This document shows, piece after piece, positions 37,001-44,705 of a stretch of DNA of 64,000 bases (position 1 is its first letter; each line of letters begins with the position of its first letter). The notes beneath the pieces are model-generated. The model did no database searches. It had not been told where the DNA came from and saw only the letters and a list, made by a program, of their open reading frames with translations. Source of the stretch: Aromatoleum aromaticum EbN1 (lineage in GTDB: Bacteria > Pseudomonadota > Gammaproteobacteria > Burkholderiales > Rhodocyclaceae); the NCBI RefSeq assembly GCF_000025965.1, contig NC_006513.1, forward strand, positions 3,534,001 to 3,598,000, given 5' to 3'. The translations under genes and the position numbers were made by a program.

Positions 37001-37786
37001 ATGATTTTCGTGATCTCTCCGGCCAAGGCGCTGGATTTTGAAACCCCGCCGGTCACCGCTGCGGCCACCCAGCCGGATTATCTGCGCGAAGCCGAGGAAC
37101 TGATCGGCATCCTGCGGCAGAAGACCCCTGCGGAGGTCGCGGAGCTGATGCACCTGTCGGACCCGCTCGCCGCGCTGAACGTCGCACGCTACGAGCGCTG
37201 GCATCGGCCGTTCACCCCCGACAACGCGAAACAGGCGCTGCTCGCATTCAACGGCGACGTCTACGGCGGGCTCGACGCGCCGAGCCTGTCGGAAGACGAC
37301 TTCGCCTGGGCGCAGCAGCACCTGCGCATCCTGTCCGGGCTGTACGGCATGTTGCGCCCGCTCGACCTGATGCAGCCGTACCGCCTGGAAATGGGCACCC
37401 GGCTCGGGAATCCGCGCGGGGCGAACCTCTACGCGTACTGGGGCGACACGCTCGCCGAAGCGCTGAACCGGCTGCTCGCCGCCGAGCGCGACGCCGGCGG
37501 CAGCGCGGTGCTGGTGAACCTCGCGTCGCAGGAGTACTTCAAGGCCGCCGCGCGGGCGAAGCTCACCGCGCAGGTGATCACGCCGGTGTTCGAGGACTGG
37601 AAAGGCGGGCGCTACAGGATCATCACTTTCTACGCCAAGCGCGCGCGCGGCCTGATGAGCCGCTACGCGATCCGCAACCGCGTCGAGGACGTCGAAGGGC
37701 TCAAGGGCTTCGACGCCGAAGGCTACGGCTTCGCGCCGGACGTTTCGGATGCGGAAACGCTCGTATTCCGCCGCCGTGCCGACTGA
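37001..37786 (+). CDS. yaaA: YaaA family peroxide-stress protein
   Basis: A 261-residue YaaA/DUF328 protein. In E. coli YaaA lowers free iron under hydrogen-peroxide stress; the fold binds [20 protein letters not shown] is the family N-terminus, and [19 protein letters not shown] and [12 protein letters not shown] are conserved blocks. The start is the ATG at 37001; an in-frame start upstream (36950) adds only 17 unlikely residues. It diverges from bioA. Confidence 0.93.
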   Translation: MIFVISPAKALDFETPPVTAAATQPDYLREAEELIGILRQKTPAEVAELMHLSDPLAALNVARYERWHRPFTPDNAKQALLAFNGDVYGGLDAPSLSEDDFAWAQQHLRILSGLYGMLRPLDLMQPYRLEMGTRLGNPRGANLYAYWGDTLAEALNRLLAAERDAGGSAVLVNLASQEYFKAAARAKLTAQVITPVFEDWKGGRYRIITFYAKRARGLMSRYAIRNRVEDVEGLKGFDAEGYGFAPDVSDAETLVFRRRAD

Positions 37787-37815
37787 CGCTCATTACCGCG
37801 ATCCGTGAGGGAAGC

Positions 37816-38940
37816 ATGAAAATCAGCCACAACTTCGATGCCGGCGCGATCGAGGTCGTCAGCATCGCCGACCCGCAGGACATCCGCCTGCGGCTGCGCC
37901 CCGATAATGCCGCGGACCTGCACCAGTGGTTCTATTTCCGCCTGCACGGCGCCGCCGGCCGGCCGCTTCGCATGACGTTCGAGAACGCCGCCAGCGCGGC
38001 ATTCGCCGAAGGCTGGCCGGGCTATCGCTGCGTCGCGTCGTACGACCGGCGCAACTGGTTCCGCGTCGCGAGTACGGCGTACGAGAACGGCCAGCTGATC
38101 GTCGAGCACACGCCCGAGCGCAACAGCATCTACTATGCGTACTTCGAACCGTATTCGCACGAACGCCACCTGGATCTGCTCGGCTGGGCCGAGATGTCCG
38201 CGTTCGCGCAGGTCGATACGCTCGGCACGACGGTCGAAGGGCGCGACATCGACCGCGTCGTCGTCGGGCGCCCGAGCCCGGGGCACAGGCCGGTGTGGAT
38301 CATCGCGCGGCAGCATCCGGGCGAGACGATGGCCGAATGGTTCGTCGAAGGCCTGCTCGAACGCCTGCTCGACGCCGCCGACCCGGTCGCGCGCAAGATC
38401 CGCGAACAGGCCGTGCTGCACATCGTGCCCAACATGAATCCCGACGGCGCCGTTCACGGCAACCTGCGTACCAACGCCGCCGGGCGCAACCTGAACCGCG
38501 AATGGCGCGCGCCCGACCCGGTTGCGAGTCCCGAAGTGTTCTGCGTGCGCGAAGCGATGGAGGCGAGCGGTTGCGACCTGTTCCTCGACATCCACGGCGA
38601 CGAGTCGCTGCCGTACGTGTTCTTCTCGACCGCCGAGGAAGTGCCCGGCTTCACCGCCGAGATGGCGCAGCAGCAGGCGCGCCTCGTTGCCGCCCTGGCC
38701 GCGGCGAGCCCGGATTTCCAGACGCGGCACGGCTACAAGTCCGGCCGGTTCGGCGACGAACTGTTGACGCTCGCAAGCAAGTGGGCTGCATACCGCTTCG
38801 GTTGCGTGTCGCTGACGCTGGAGATGCCGTTCAAGGACAACGCCAACCTCCCCGATGGCCTGGCCGGCTGGAGCGGCGCGCGCAGCAAGCGGCTGGGCGG
38901 CGCGATGCTGAATGCGATCCTCGCGCACCTGGAGGGCTGA
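37816..38940 (+). CDS. M14-family zinc carboxypeptidase, cytosolic type
   Basis: A 374-residue protein without a signal peptide. An N-terminal beta domain (about 1-110, with LHQWFYFRLHG) precedes an M14 catalytic domain. His167 and Glu170 in ARQHPGETMAEW and His260 in LFLDIHGDE are the zinc ligands; Glu336 in VSLTLEMPFKD is the catalytic base. NMNPDGAVHGNLRTN carries the substrate-binding Asn/Arg. It resembles the bacterial relatives of eukaryotic cytosolic carboxypeptidases. The substrate is unknown. Confidence 0.85.
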   Translation: MKISHNFDAGAIEVVSIADPQDIRLRLRPDNAADLHQWFYFRLHGAAGRPLRMTFENAASAAFAEGWPGYRCVASYDRRNWFRVASTAYENGQLIVEHTPERNSIYYAYFEPYSHERHLDLLGWAEMSAFAQVDTLGTTVEGRDIDRVVVGRPSPGHRPVWIIARQHPGETMAEWFVEGLLERLLDAADPVARKIREQAVLHIVPNMNPDGAVHGNLRTNAAGRNLNREWRAPDPVASPEVFCVREAMEASGCDLFLDIHGDESLPYVFFSTAEEVPGFTAEMAQQQARLVAALAAASPDFQTRHGYKSGRFGDELLTLASKWAAYRFGCVSLTLEMPFKDNANLPDGLAGWSGARSKRLGGAMLNAILAHLEG

Positions 38941-39047
38941 CCGAGGTGATCGAATCCCTCGCGATCAAGGTTTTGTCGTTCTCATGAACGGTTCTTGAAA
39001 TGCTATTTTTGAACTACCCTGACATCGGGTTTCGAGAGGAGTGGACC

Positions 39048-39278
39048 ATGGGATAGCTTGATCGGATCAGCCAGGAGCCCGGGGTGATGGGCGGCAAAGC
39101 GTGCATCCGGGGCATGCGTGTCACGGTCGGCATGGTCGTGGGACAGATCGGTGCAGGGCATAGCATCGACGAGATCCTTGCCGACTACCCCTATCTTGAA
39201 CGTGAGGACATCATGCAGGCGCTTCGCTACGCTGCATGGCGGGCCGAAGAGCGCGAGGTGGTGCTGGTCTCCGCATGA
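39048..39278 (+). pseudogene. DUF433 antitoxin with a stop at codon 3
   Basis: An ATG at 39048 with an excellent ribosome site (GAGAGGAG) begins M-G-stop, then LDRISQEPGVMGGKACIRGM and on through MVVGQIGAGHSIDEILADYP. LDRI...GGKACIRG is the normal N-terminus of DUF433 antitoxins, so the TAG at 39054-39056 interrupts the native frame, probably from TGG. Reinitiation at ATG 39084 would make a 64-residue protein lacking the first strand. It is coupled to the DUF5615 gene by ATGA. Confidence 0.65.
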
Positions 39279-39622
39279 AGCTGCTCGTCGATATGAATCT
39301 GTCGCCGCGCTGGATCGGGGTGCTGGGCGATGCAGGATTCGAAGCGGTGCACTGGACTTCGCTGGGGGCGAAGAACGCCCCAGACTCGGAAATCATGGCC
39401 TACGCCAAAGCCGCCGATTACGTGGTGCTCACCCACGATCTGGATTTCGGCGCGATCCTCGCCGCTACGCACGGCGAGAAGCCGAGTGTCGTGCAAATCC
39501 GCGCGGAGGATGTCAGCCCGGACGCAATAGGCGAGCAGATTATCGTCGCCCTGCGACAGATGACCTCCGAGCTGCGGAGACGCCGTGGCTTTTCCGCCCT
39601 ACGCTCGCTGCGCCGGCACTGA
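39275..39622 (+). CDS. DUF5615 PIN-like toxin
   Basis: A 115-residue PIN-like protein. MKLLVDMNLSPRWIGVL with an Asp at residue 6, KNAPDSEIMAYAKAADYVVL with a middle acid and THDLDFGAILA with the last acid match DUF5615, which pairs with DUF433 in TA loci. It overlaps the antitoxin frame by four bases. Since the antitoxin has a nonsense codon, either the toxin is weakly expressed through lost coupling, or the module relies on reinitiation. Confidence 0.8.
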   Translation: MKLLVDMNLSPRWIGVLGDAGFEAVHWTSLGAKNAPDSEIMAYAKAADYVVLTHDLDFGAILAATHGEKPSVVQIRAEDVSPDAIGEQIIVALRQMTSELRRRRGFSALRSLRRH

Positions 39623-39771
39623 GGGGCTTGCGTTCATAAATAGGACGCCCTAAAAATTTGTAAGGAACTGTATTGTTGGGTGAAGTGAGCTTGATGTAAA
39701 GTGCATATATTCACGCTGACGGGTTGCGCCCCGTCATTTAGGCGGTCCACTTATAGTTAGCCCTTTTCATC
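39623..39771. other. Left junction of the cassette cluster
   Basis: AT-rich DNA with no gene. GTTGGGT (39675-39681) and GTTAGCC (39756-39762) match the 3' core of integron recombination sites, and a hairpin TGACGGG...CCCGTCA (39717-39736) precedes the second. A matching left-hand core is not visible, so this may be a degraded attC, an attI-like site, or half a site. The first cassette gene starts at 39772. Confidence 0.4.
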
Positions 39772-40236
39772 ATGTCCGAATATCAGCTCACCGAACGACT
39801 CATTGCTCTAAGCGTTGGCGACACATGGGATGAGGCGAAACTCGAATGGGGCCTTGAGGATGTCTGGCGTGACGACGAACCCGACACCTGCCTTTGCGGG
39901 CATTTTCCCATAATCGAAATCTGTCTCCTCAGAAATGCAAGGAACCGCAACACCGGAATTGTCGGAAACTGCTGCGTCAAGAAATTCACCAACCTTCCTT
40001 CCGACCTCATCTTCCAGGCCGTTAAGCGAATCGAAAGCGACGTTGAGCGCGCCATCAACGTCGAGACAATTCATCATGCCCATGAAAAAGGGTGGATCAA
40101 CGATTGGGAGAGAAAGTTCTACATAGACACTTGGCGAAAACGAAAACTGTCGGGTGCCCAGCATACGAGGCGCGTGCAGATCAATCAGAAGGTGTTGGCC
40201 AACATCGTGAGGGCGCGTAATCGTGCAAAGGGCTAA
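39772..40236 (+). CDS. Cassette protein 1, Cys-containing, unknown function
   Basis: A 154-residue protein of a family I do not recognise by name. The central DTCLCGHFPIIEICLLRN, then GIVGNCCVKKF, contains a Cys-x-Cys-Gly-His and a Cys-Cys pair that could bind zinc in a knuckle-like fold. The C-terminal half is basic and helical (GWINDWERKFYIDTWRKRK; VLANIVRARNRAKG). The gene is lower in GC than the core genes. It ends inside the left arm of the attC-like site at 40231, as integron cassette genes often do. Confidence 0.65.
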   Translation: MSEYQLTERLIALSVGDTWDEAKLEWGLEDVWRDDEPDTCLCGHFPIIEICLLRNARNRNTGIVGNCCVKKFTNLPSDLIFQAVKRIESDVERAINVETIHHAHEKGWINDWERKFYIDTWRKRKLSGAQHTRRVQINQKVLANIVRARNRAKG

Positions 40237-40296
40237 CACAACGTTCGAGGGGACCTGCGCGAAAAGCCGCGCAGGCCCCTCAACTTCACGTTAGCG
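40231..40296 (+). repeat. attC-like site A
   Basis: A 66-base element starting GGCTAAC and ending GTTAGCG, complementary cores. Between them GGGG-A-CCTGCGCG pairs with CGCGCAGG-CCCC, leaving one unpaired A, the extra-helical base typical of attC. The loop is about five bases. It follows cassette gene 1. Confidence 0.75.
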
Positions 40297-40312
40297 CGAA
40301 AGGAGACAGGCG

Positions 40313-40786
40313 TTGTTTGCATCTATATCGTGCTGGTGGGGGAGCTTGGATTCCACAGCCATAGGAAACCTCATTGCCACATTCGCTGCGGTGGTGGCTA
40401 TTGGCAGCCTGGCCTATCAGTCGCGATCCACCCGGAAGCAAATAAAGCTACAAAACTTCATTGAATATACGAAGCGGTATCAAGAGATTATTCTTCACTT
40501 CCCAGAGAGGATAAACAGAAGCGATTTTGTCCTCACCGAGCTATCCGCGGAAGAGTACGAACGGACCATGCGATATATGCGCGCGTACATGGATCTATGC
40601 TTTGAAGAGCACCTGCTACACGAAAAAGGGTTCATCGATGATGACCTTTGGTCTATATGGGAAGGCGGCATGAAGACCGCCTTTTCCAAGAAGGCGTTCC
40701 AAGACGCATGGGCTGCCATCAAGCAGGACACGGAATATGGCGAGAAATTCACGGCTTTTGCTGACAAATTTGGGCTCAATCGCTAA
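40313..40786 (+). CDS. Cassette protein 2, membrane-anchored, unknown function
   Basis: A 157-residue protein starting at TTG 40313, six bases after AGGAGA. Residues 16-35 form one membrane segment (AIGNLIATFAAVVAIGSLAY), followed by a cytoplasmic helical part: SRSTRKQIKLQNFIEYTKRY, then YMRAYMDLCFEEHLLHEKGF and IDDDLWSIWEGGMKTAF. This layout recurs in small proteins of defence and integron contexts, but no family name is certain. GC content is well below the core. The stop overlaps the next attC-like site. Confidence 0.65.
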   Translation: MFASISCWWGSLDSTAIGNLIATFAAVVAIGSLAYQSRSTRKQIKLQNFIEYTKRYQEIILHFPERINRSDFVLTELSAEEYERTMRYMRAYMDLCFEEHLLHEKGFIDDDLWSIWEGGMKTAFSKKAFQDAWAAIKQDTEYGEKFTAFADKFGLNR

Positions 40787-40852
40787 CAAGCGCTTGGAGC
40801 CGACCGTCACACTGCTGCGCAGTTTGCCGTCGGCTGAAGCTTCACGTTGGGT
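40781..40852 (+). repeat. attC-like site B
   Basis: A 72-base element starting CGCTAAC and ending GTTGGGT. AGCCGAC and GTCGGCT form the main stem and ACTGC/GCAGT an inner stem. Spacing and cores fit attC; it closes cassette 2. Confidence 0.7.
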
Positions 40853-40865
40853 ATCTTGATTGGCC

Positions 40866-41723
40866 ATGAAGAAGTACCTTCTGTACATCGACATCCTCGG
40901 TTTCAAAGACCTTGTTTCCCAGAAACCTCGCAAGATCGAGATGCTTTACGGCATCATCGACTCACTCAACGTTCACGCTCATCACGCATTCAGAACGATT
41001 GTGTTCTCAGACACGATCCTTGTTTACAACTCGGCAGACCCTGTAACCGAAGCCGATCGCGACTATTTCGTGATGTATGCATGTGAGTTTGCGCAAGATC
41101 TTCAGCACCGACTGGTTGGCCAAGATATCTACTTCAGGGCAGTGTTGGTACTGGGCGACTTCGATCATTACCTTCTGAAGAACATCGAGTGCTTCTACGG
41201 CGCGGCTCTAATCAAGGCTTACGTCAAAGAGAAGGACATTCCCGCCATCGGTCTGTTTATTGATGATGCATCAAACAGTCACAACAATATTTTCCCAACG
41301 GTACGATTCGATCCTGATCTCAGCTTTGTATTTCTCAATCAATCTCTCGAACGATTACAGAGGGACACCGAGGGAGACCTTCCAATAGACTCTTTTTATC
41401 TCGCCGAGACAGGTGAGTATTGTGAGATTCTTTGGGATATCCGGTTTCTGAACGATATTTTTAGCAATACGCAGCGGCAAAATAGTTCGCGCATAAGAAC
41501 CAAGTACCTCACTACTTGGCATCTTTTTCGGCGGCGCTATCCGAAAATTCTAGACGCGCTAGAATCCCGTGCCTTTTCGCCAAAGGCAATCTGTGAGCAC
41601 TTTGACTGGACGCAAAGCATCGAGAATTTCAAAGAGTCCTTGGTGCACTTTCGCAGCATCGGAGCCGATGCCCAACCCATCATTCCATCGGGCCTTGCGC
41701 ATAAAGCCGCGCAAGGCCGGTGA
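40866..41723 (+). CDS. Cassette protein 3, class III cyclase-like, unknown function
   Basis: A 285-residue protein starting MKKYLLYIDILGFKDLV. The N-terminal 120 residues follow the layout of a class III nucleotide cyclase: Asp9 in YIDILGF, Asp49 in TIVFSDTILVY about 40 residues later (the spacing of the two metal Asp residues), then YFRAVLVLGDF and FYGAALIKAYVKEKD, which resemble the strand and helix after the catalytic loop. The C-terminal 150 residues match nothing I know. The cyclase reading is by pattern, not search. No convincing ribosome site precedes the ATG at 40866. Confidence 0.5.
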   Translation: MKKYLLYIDILGFKDLVSQKPRKIEMLYGIIDSLNVHAHHAFRTIVFSDTILVYNSADPVTEADRDYFVMYACEFAQDLQHRLVGQDIYFRAVLVLGDFDHYLLKNIECFYGAALIKAYVKEKDIPAIGLFIDDASNSHNNIFPTVRFDPDLSFVFLNQSLERLQRDTEGDLPIDSFYLAETGEYCEILWDIRFLNDIFSNTQRQNSSRIRTKYLTTWHLFRRRYPKILDALESRAFSPKAICEHFDWTQSIENFKESLVHFRSIGADAQPIIPSGLAHKAAQGR

Positions 41724-41738
41724 ATTCAAACGTTGGGC
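41670..41738 (+). repeat. attC-like site C
   Basis: A 69-base element starting GCCCAAC and ending GTTGGGC, exact complementary cores. GGCCTTGCGC pairs exactly with GCGCAAGGCC. The last codons of cassette gene 3 lie inside it. This is the clearest attC of the set. Confidence 0.8.
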
Positions 41739-41770
41739 GGCTCAAAATTCAACTCCCCTGCAAGTTACAT

Positions 41771-42145
41771 ATGGCCAAAATAGTTTTCAATTCGTTTGAG
41801 TCCTTTCTTTCGAGGCATCCTGAGTCATTCAGTTTCACTGCCACCATCACCTCTGCTGAACCAAAGGGGCTGAGCACCGACAAGAGTGACAAGAAATTGC
41901 CAACGCCATATAAACTTTTCCATGAGTGGGCGTCACTCTCGCTTGCAGGTGAGTGGGTTACAACAAAGTACAAAGGTGGGTTCATCATTTGCGTTTCAGA
42001 CCTGAAAGACGCAACCCTTATTTCTCAAAAATTTGGAACAACGGGCACACCGAGAAAAGCTTTTACAACGGAACGCAATGTAGCACTTGGATACAAAGAC
42101 GATGACTACAGTCAGCTAGCAAGGGAGCTTGGGTATGATATTTGA
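41771..42145 (+). CDS. Cassette protein 4, unknown function
   Basis: A 124-residue protein, MAKIVFNSFESFLSRHPESF to SQLARELGYDI. It has no membrane segment or recognisable motif; the middle (PYKLFHEWASLSLAGEWVTT; GGFIICVSDLKDATLISQKF) looks like a compact alpha/beta fold with an aromatic core. The ATG at 41771 is preferred over an upstream in-frame start at 41720 that lies inside attC site C. The gene is the least GC-rich of the cassettes. A half attC follows 9 bases later. Confidence 0.6.
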   Translation: MAKIVFNSFESFLSRHPESFSFTATITSAEPKGLSTDKSDKKLPTPYKLFHEWASLSLAGEWVTTKYKGGFIICVSDLKDATLISQKFGTTGTPRKAFTTERNVALGYKDDDYSQLARELGYDI

Positions 42146-42366
42146 GTCATTTTGTCCAACCTATCATTCCACCGGATCTGCGCGACATCGAGGCACTGAT
42201 TATCGGTCTTGGTGGTGAAGTCCATGAACGAAAAGGCTCTCGCGTCAAGATCCTTCTCAATGGTGAGCAGTGGCGTTGCCATCGCCCTCACCCTGGCAAA
42301 GAGGCCAAGCGTTACCAAGTCGAAGAGGCCCGAGAATTGCTGGAACGAGTAGGAGTAAAACCATGA
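42142..42366 (+). CDS. HicA-type toxin, N-terminus replaced by attC-derived codons
   Basis: From about residue 13 the protein (RDIEALIIGLGGEVHERKGS, then WRCHRPHPGKEAKRYQVEEA) is a HicA mRNA interferase with the dsRBD-like fold. The first 20 or so residues of normal HicA (before the RDIEAL helix) are missing. The open frame instead begins at TTG 42142 and runs through the half attC site (SHFVQPIIPP). Whether it is translated or active is uncertain. It overlaps hicB by ATGA. Confidence 0.6.
   Translation: MSHFVQPIIPPDLRDIEALIIGLGGEVHERKGSRVKILLNGEQWRCHRPHPGKEAKRYQVEEARELLERVGVKP
42154..42184 (+). repeat. Left half of an attC-like site (D)
   Basis: GTCCAACCTATCATTCCACC and the following bases match the first 30 positions of attC site C with a few changes, but the right half is absent. 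Instead the sequence passes directly into a hicA reading frame near 42173-42184. Confidence 0.6.
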
Positions 42367-42698
42367 ACACCATGACCCACAAAGGCTATACAGCCCGCAT
42401 CGAGTTCGACGAACGCGACAACATTTTTGTCGGTCGCGTACTTGGCCTGCGCGTCATGATCAGCTTCCATGGTGAAACTGTGGCTGAACTGCATGAGGCA
42501 TTCGCTGGCGCCATCGAGGACTTTCTTTCCGATTGCAAGGAACAAGGGGTCAAGCCAGAAAAGCCTGCCTCCGGCAAGCTCATGCTGCGCGTTCCGCCAG
42601 AAGTCCATGGTGCGGCACTCGTCGCTGCTCAAGCTTCGGGCAAGAGCCTGAATCAGTGGGCAACGGAGGTTATTCAGCGCGCATCCCGTGCGTATTGA
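42363..42698 (+). CDS. hicB: HicB antitoxin
   Basis: A 111-residue HicB: a partial RNase H-fold N-terminus (YTARIEFDERDNIFVGRVLG, then VAELHEAFAGAIEDFLSDCK) and a ribbon-helix-helix DNA-binding C-terminus (SGKLMLRVPPEVHGAALVAA, SLNQWATEVIQRA). It inhibits HicA and represses the operon. Complete. It starts within the hicA end. A GTCTAAC at 42711-42717 downstream may be the left core of yet another attC site. Confidence 0.88.
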   Translation: MNTMTHKGYTARIEFDERDNIFVGRVLGLRVMISFHGETVAELHEAFAGAIEDFLSDCKEQGVKPEKPASGKLMLRVPPEVHGAALVAAQASGKSLNQWATEVIQRASRAY

Positions 42699-42798
42699 AA
42701 TGCCGCCGCCGTCTAACCGTGCGTTGCGCGCGGGCGCTAACCCGTACCGGGTGGTTGCCCTCTGCCTTCGGCTCCGGCGCCGGTGAAGCCTGCGCGCC
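42699..42798. other. Right junction of the cassette cluster
   Basis: One hundred bases between hicB and the serB stop on the other strand. GTCTAAC (42711-42717) fits the left core of an attC, and GCGCTAAC occurs just after, but no GTTRRRY partner with a proper stem follows. The core genome resumes at serB. Confidence 0.3.
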
Positions 42799-43629
42799 CT
42801 ACGTGAAGAGGTTCAGCAGCCCGTCCAGCCCGACGTGGTCGAGGCGGCAGTCGGCTACGGTGCGCAGCACGGGCTTCGCCCGGTAGGCGACGGCGAAGCC
42901 GGCTTCGGTCAGCATCGGGATGTCGTTGGCGCCGTCGCCGGCGGCGATCACCTGGTCGGACTTCAGGCCCAGGCGCTCGCGCGCGTGACGCAGATGGGCG
43001 GCTTTCGCGGCGCCGTCGACGATCGCGCCCCGCACCCGGCCGGTGAGGCGCCCGTGGTGCGTTTCGAGTTCATTCGCGTGAGCTTCGTCGAAGCCGAGCC
43101 GCGCCTTGAGGCGCTCGGTGAAATACGTGAAACCGCCTGACACCAGCACGGTGTGGAGACCCGCCCCCTTCAGTCCGCGCATCAGGCGTTCGGCGCCCGG
43201 GTTCACCTGCAGCCGCTGCTCGTAGACCTCGGCGAGCGCCGCTTCGGGCAGGCCGGCGAGGAGGCTCACGCGGCGCGTCAGGGATTCACGGAAGTCGATT
43301 TCCCCGCGCATCGCCGCTTCGGTGATCGCTGCGACTTGGGGCTTCAGGCCCTGCATGTCGGCGATTTCGTCGATGCACTCGATGTTGATCAGCGTCGAGT
43401 CCATGTCGGTGACGAACAGGCCGAAGTCGGCGAGCTTGCGTCCGGCGGGCACCCACGCCCAGTCGAGCCCGGCTTCGGCGCACAGAGTGTCGACGCCTTC
43501 GCGGTCGTGCCCGGCCACGAGCCGGAAAGCCTGCGCAGTGATCTGCTCGATGGCGCTCGCGCCGGTGAGTTTGGCGAGATTCTTCAGGGCGACCGAATCG
43601 ACATCCTCGCCCTGCACGACAAGATTCAT
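42799..43629 (-). CDS. serB: Phosphoserine phosphatase
   Basis: SerB performs the last step of serine synthesis. A 276-residue HAD phosphatase with an N-terminal ACT-like region. Motif I is FVTDMDSTLI (nucleophile Asp), then EAAMRGEIDFRESLTRRV, motif II VLVSGGFTYF and motif IV AAGDGANDIPML. The ATG at 43629 is used because it overlaps aroG by ATGA; the frame is open upstream only inside aroG. Normal in length. Confidence 0.94.
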   Translation of the reverse strand: MNLVVQGEDVDSVALKNLAKLTGASAIEQITAQAFRLVAGHDREGVDTLCAEAGLDWAWVPAGRKLADFGLFVTDMDSTLINIECIDEIADMQGLKPQVAAITEAAMRGEIDFRESLTRRVSLLAGLPEAALAEVYEQRLQVNPGAERLMRGLKGAGLHTVLVSGGFTYFTERLKARLGFDEAHANELETHHGRLTGRVRGAIVDGAAKAAHLRHARERLGLKSDQVIAAGDGANDIPMLTEAGFAVAYRAKPVLRTVADCRLDHVGLDGLLNLFT

Positions 43630-44705
43630 GCGCGCTCGCTCCGGCGCTGCAGCGCTTCGCGCAGCACGCTGTCGGCCTTGCGGATGGTGTCCTCGGTGCT
43701 GGCCCAGTCGATGCAGGCGTCGGTGACCGAGCAGCCGTACTTCAGTTGCGACAGATCGGCCGGAATCGGCTGGTTGCCGGCTTCGAGGAAGCTCTCCATC
43801 ATCAGCCCGACCACCGAGCGGTTGCCCTCGCGGATCTGGTGCACCACGTCCTTCATGACCAGCGGCTGCAGCTCGGGTTTTTTCCACGAGTTCGCGTGCG
43901 AGCAGTCGACGACGATGTTCAGCGGCAGCTTCGCCTTCGCCAGCGCCTGTTCGGCGAGCGAGATCGACACCGTGTCGTAGTTCGGCCGTCCGCCGCCGCC
44001 GCGCAGCACGACGTGGCCGTAGCGGTTGCCGCGCGTGCGCAGGATCGCGGACTGGCCCTTGCCGTTGATGCCGAGGAAGCTGTGCGGATGCGACGCGGAA
44101 ACGATCGCGTTGATCGCGACGTCGAGGTCGCCGTCAGTGGCGTTCTTGAAGCCGACCGGCGTCGACAGGCCCGACGACATCTCACGATGCGTCTGCGACT
44201 CCGACGTGCGCGCGCCGATCGCCGTCCACGCGATCAGGTCGCCGTAGTACTGCGGGGCGATCGGGTCGAGGGCTTCGGTCGCCGCCGGCAGGCCGAGTTC
44301 GTTCACGTCGAGCAGGAAGCGCCGGGCTTTCTCCATGCCTTCCTCGATGTGGAACGAATCGTCCATGTGCGGATCGTTGATGAAGCCTTTCCAGCCGGTG
44401 GAGGTGCGCGGCTTCTCGAAATACACGCGCATCACCAGCACCATCGTCTCGGCCACGTCGTCGGCCAGCGCCTTCAGGCGCTTCGCATAATCGAGGCCGG
44501 CGATCGGATCGTGGATCGAGCACGGGCCGACGACGATGAAGAGGCGCCTGTCCTTGCGGTCGAGAATGTCGTGGAGCGCGCGGCGGCCGGCGACGACGGA
44601 CGCAGCGGCGCGCTCGGTAAGCGGCACGCGGGCCTTGATCTCCTCGGGCGAGGGCATCGGGTCGACGGCGACGATATTGAGGTTTTCGGTTTTGGCCAGG
44701 GGCAT
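43626..44705 (-). CDS. aroG: 3-deoxy-7-phosphoheptulonate synthase (AroG type)
   Basis: Condenses phosphoenolpyruvate and erythrose 4-phosphate, the entry to aromatic amino-acid synthesis. 359 residues, class I alpha. LFIVVGPCSIHDPIAGLDYA, MRVYFEKPRTSTGWKGFIND and GARTSESQTHREMSSGLSTP are diagnostic; RGGGGRPNYD and VDCSHANSWKKP carry substrate and metal ligands. Start ATG at 44705. Which aromatic amino acid inhibits it cannot be read safely. Confidence 0.94.
   Translation of the reverse strand: MPLAKTENLNIVAVDPMPSPEEIKARVPLTERAAASVVAGRRALHDILDRKDRRLFIVVGPCSIHDPIAGLDYAKRLKALADDVAETMVLVMRVYFEKPRTSTGWKGFINDPHMDDSFHIEEGMEKARRFLLDVNELGLPAATEALDPIAPQYYGDLIAWTAIGARTSESQTHREMSSGLSTPVGFKNATDGDLDVAINAIVSASHPHSFLGINGKGQSAILRTRGNRYGHVVLRGGGGRPNYDTVSISLAEQALAKAKLPLNIVVDCSHANSWKKPELQPLVMKDVVHQIREGNRSVVGLMMESFLEAGNQPIPADLSQLKYGCSVTDACIDWASTEDTIRKADSVLREALQRRSERA

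Noticed and set aside
39675-39762. A complete attC site or a short cassette left of cassette gene 1
   Set aside because: GTTGGGT and GTTAGCC cores are present, but no complementary left core or proper stem could be paired, so only a half or degraded site is claimed.
39600-43000. An integron integrase gene inside or near the cassette cluster
   Set aside because: All frames were examined; none shows the tyrosine recombinase motifs. The neighbours are an M14 peptidase and a DUF433/PIN pair on one side and serB/aroG on the other.
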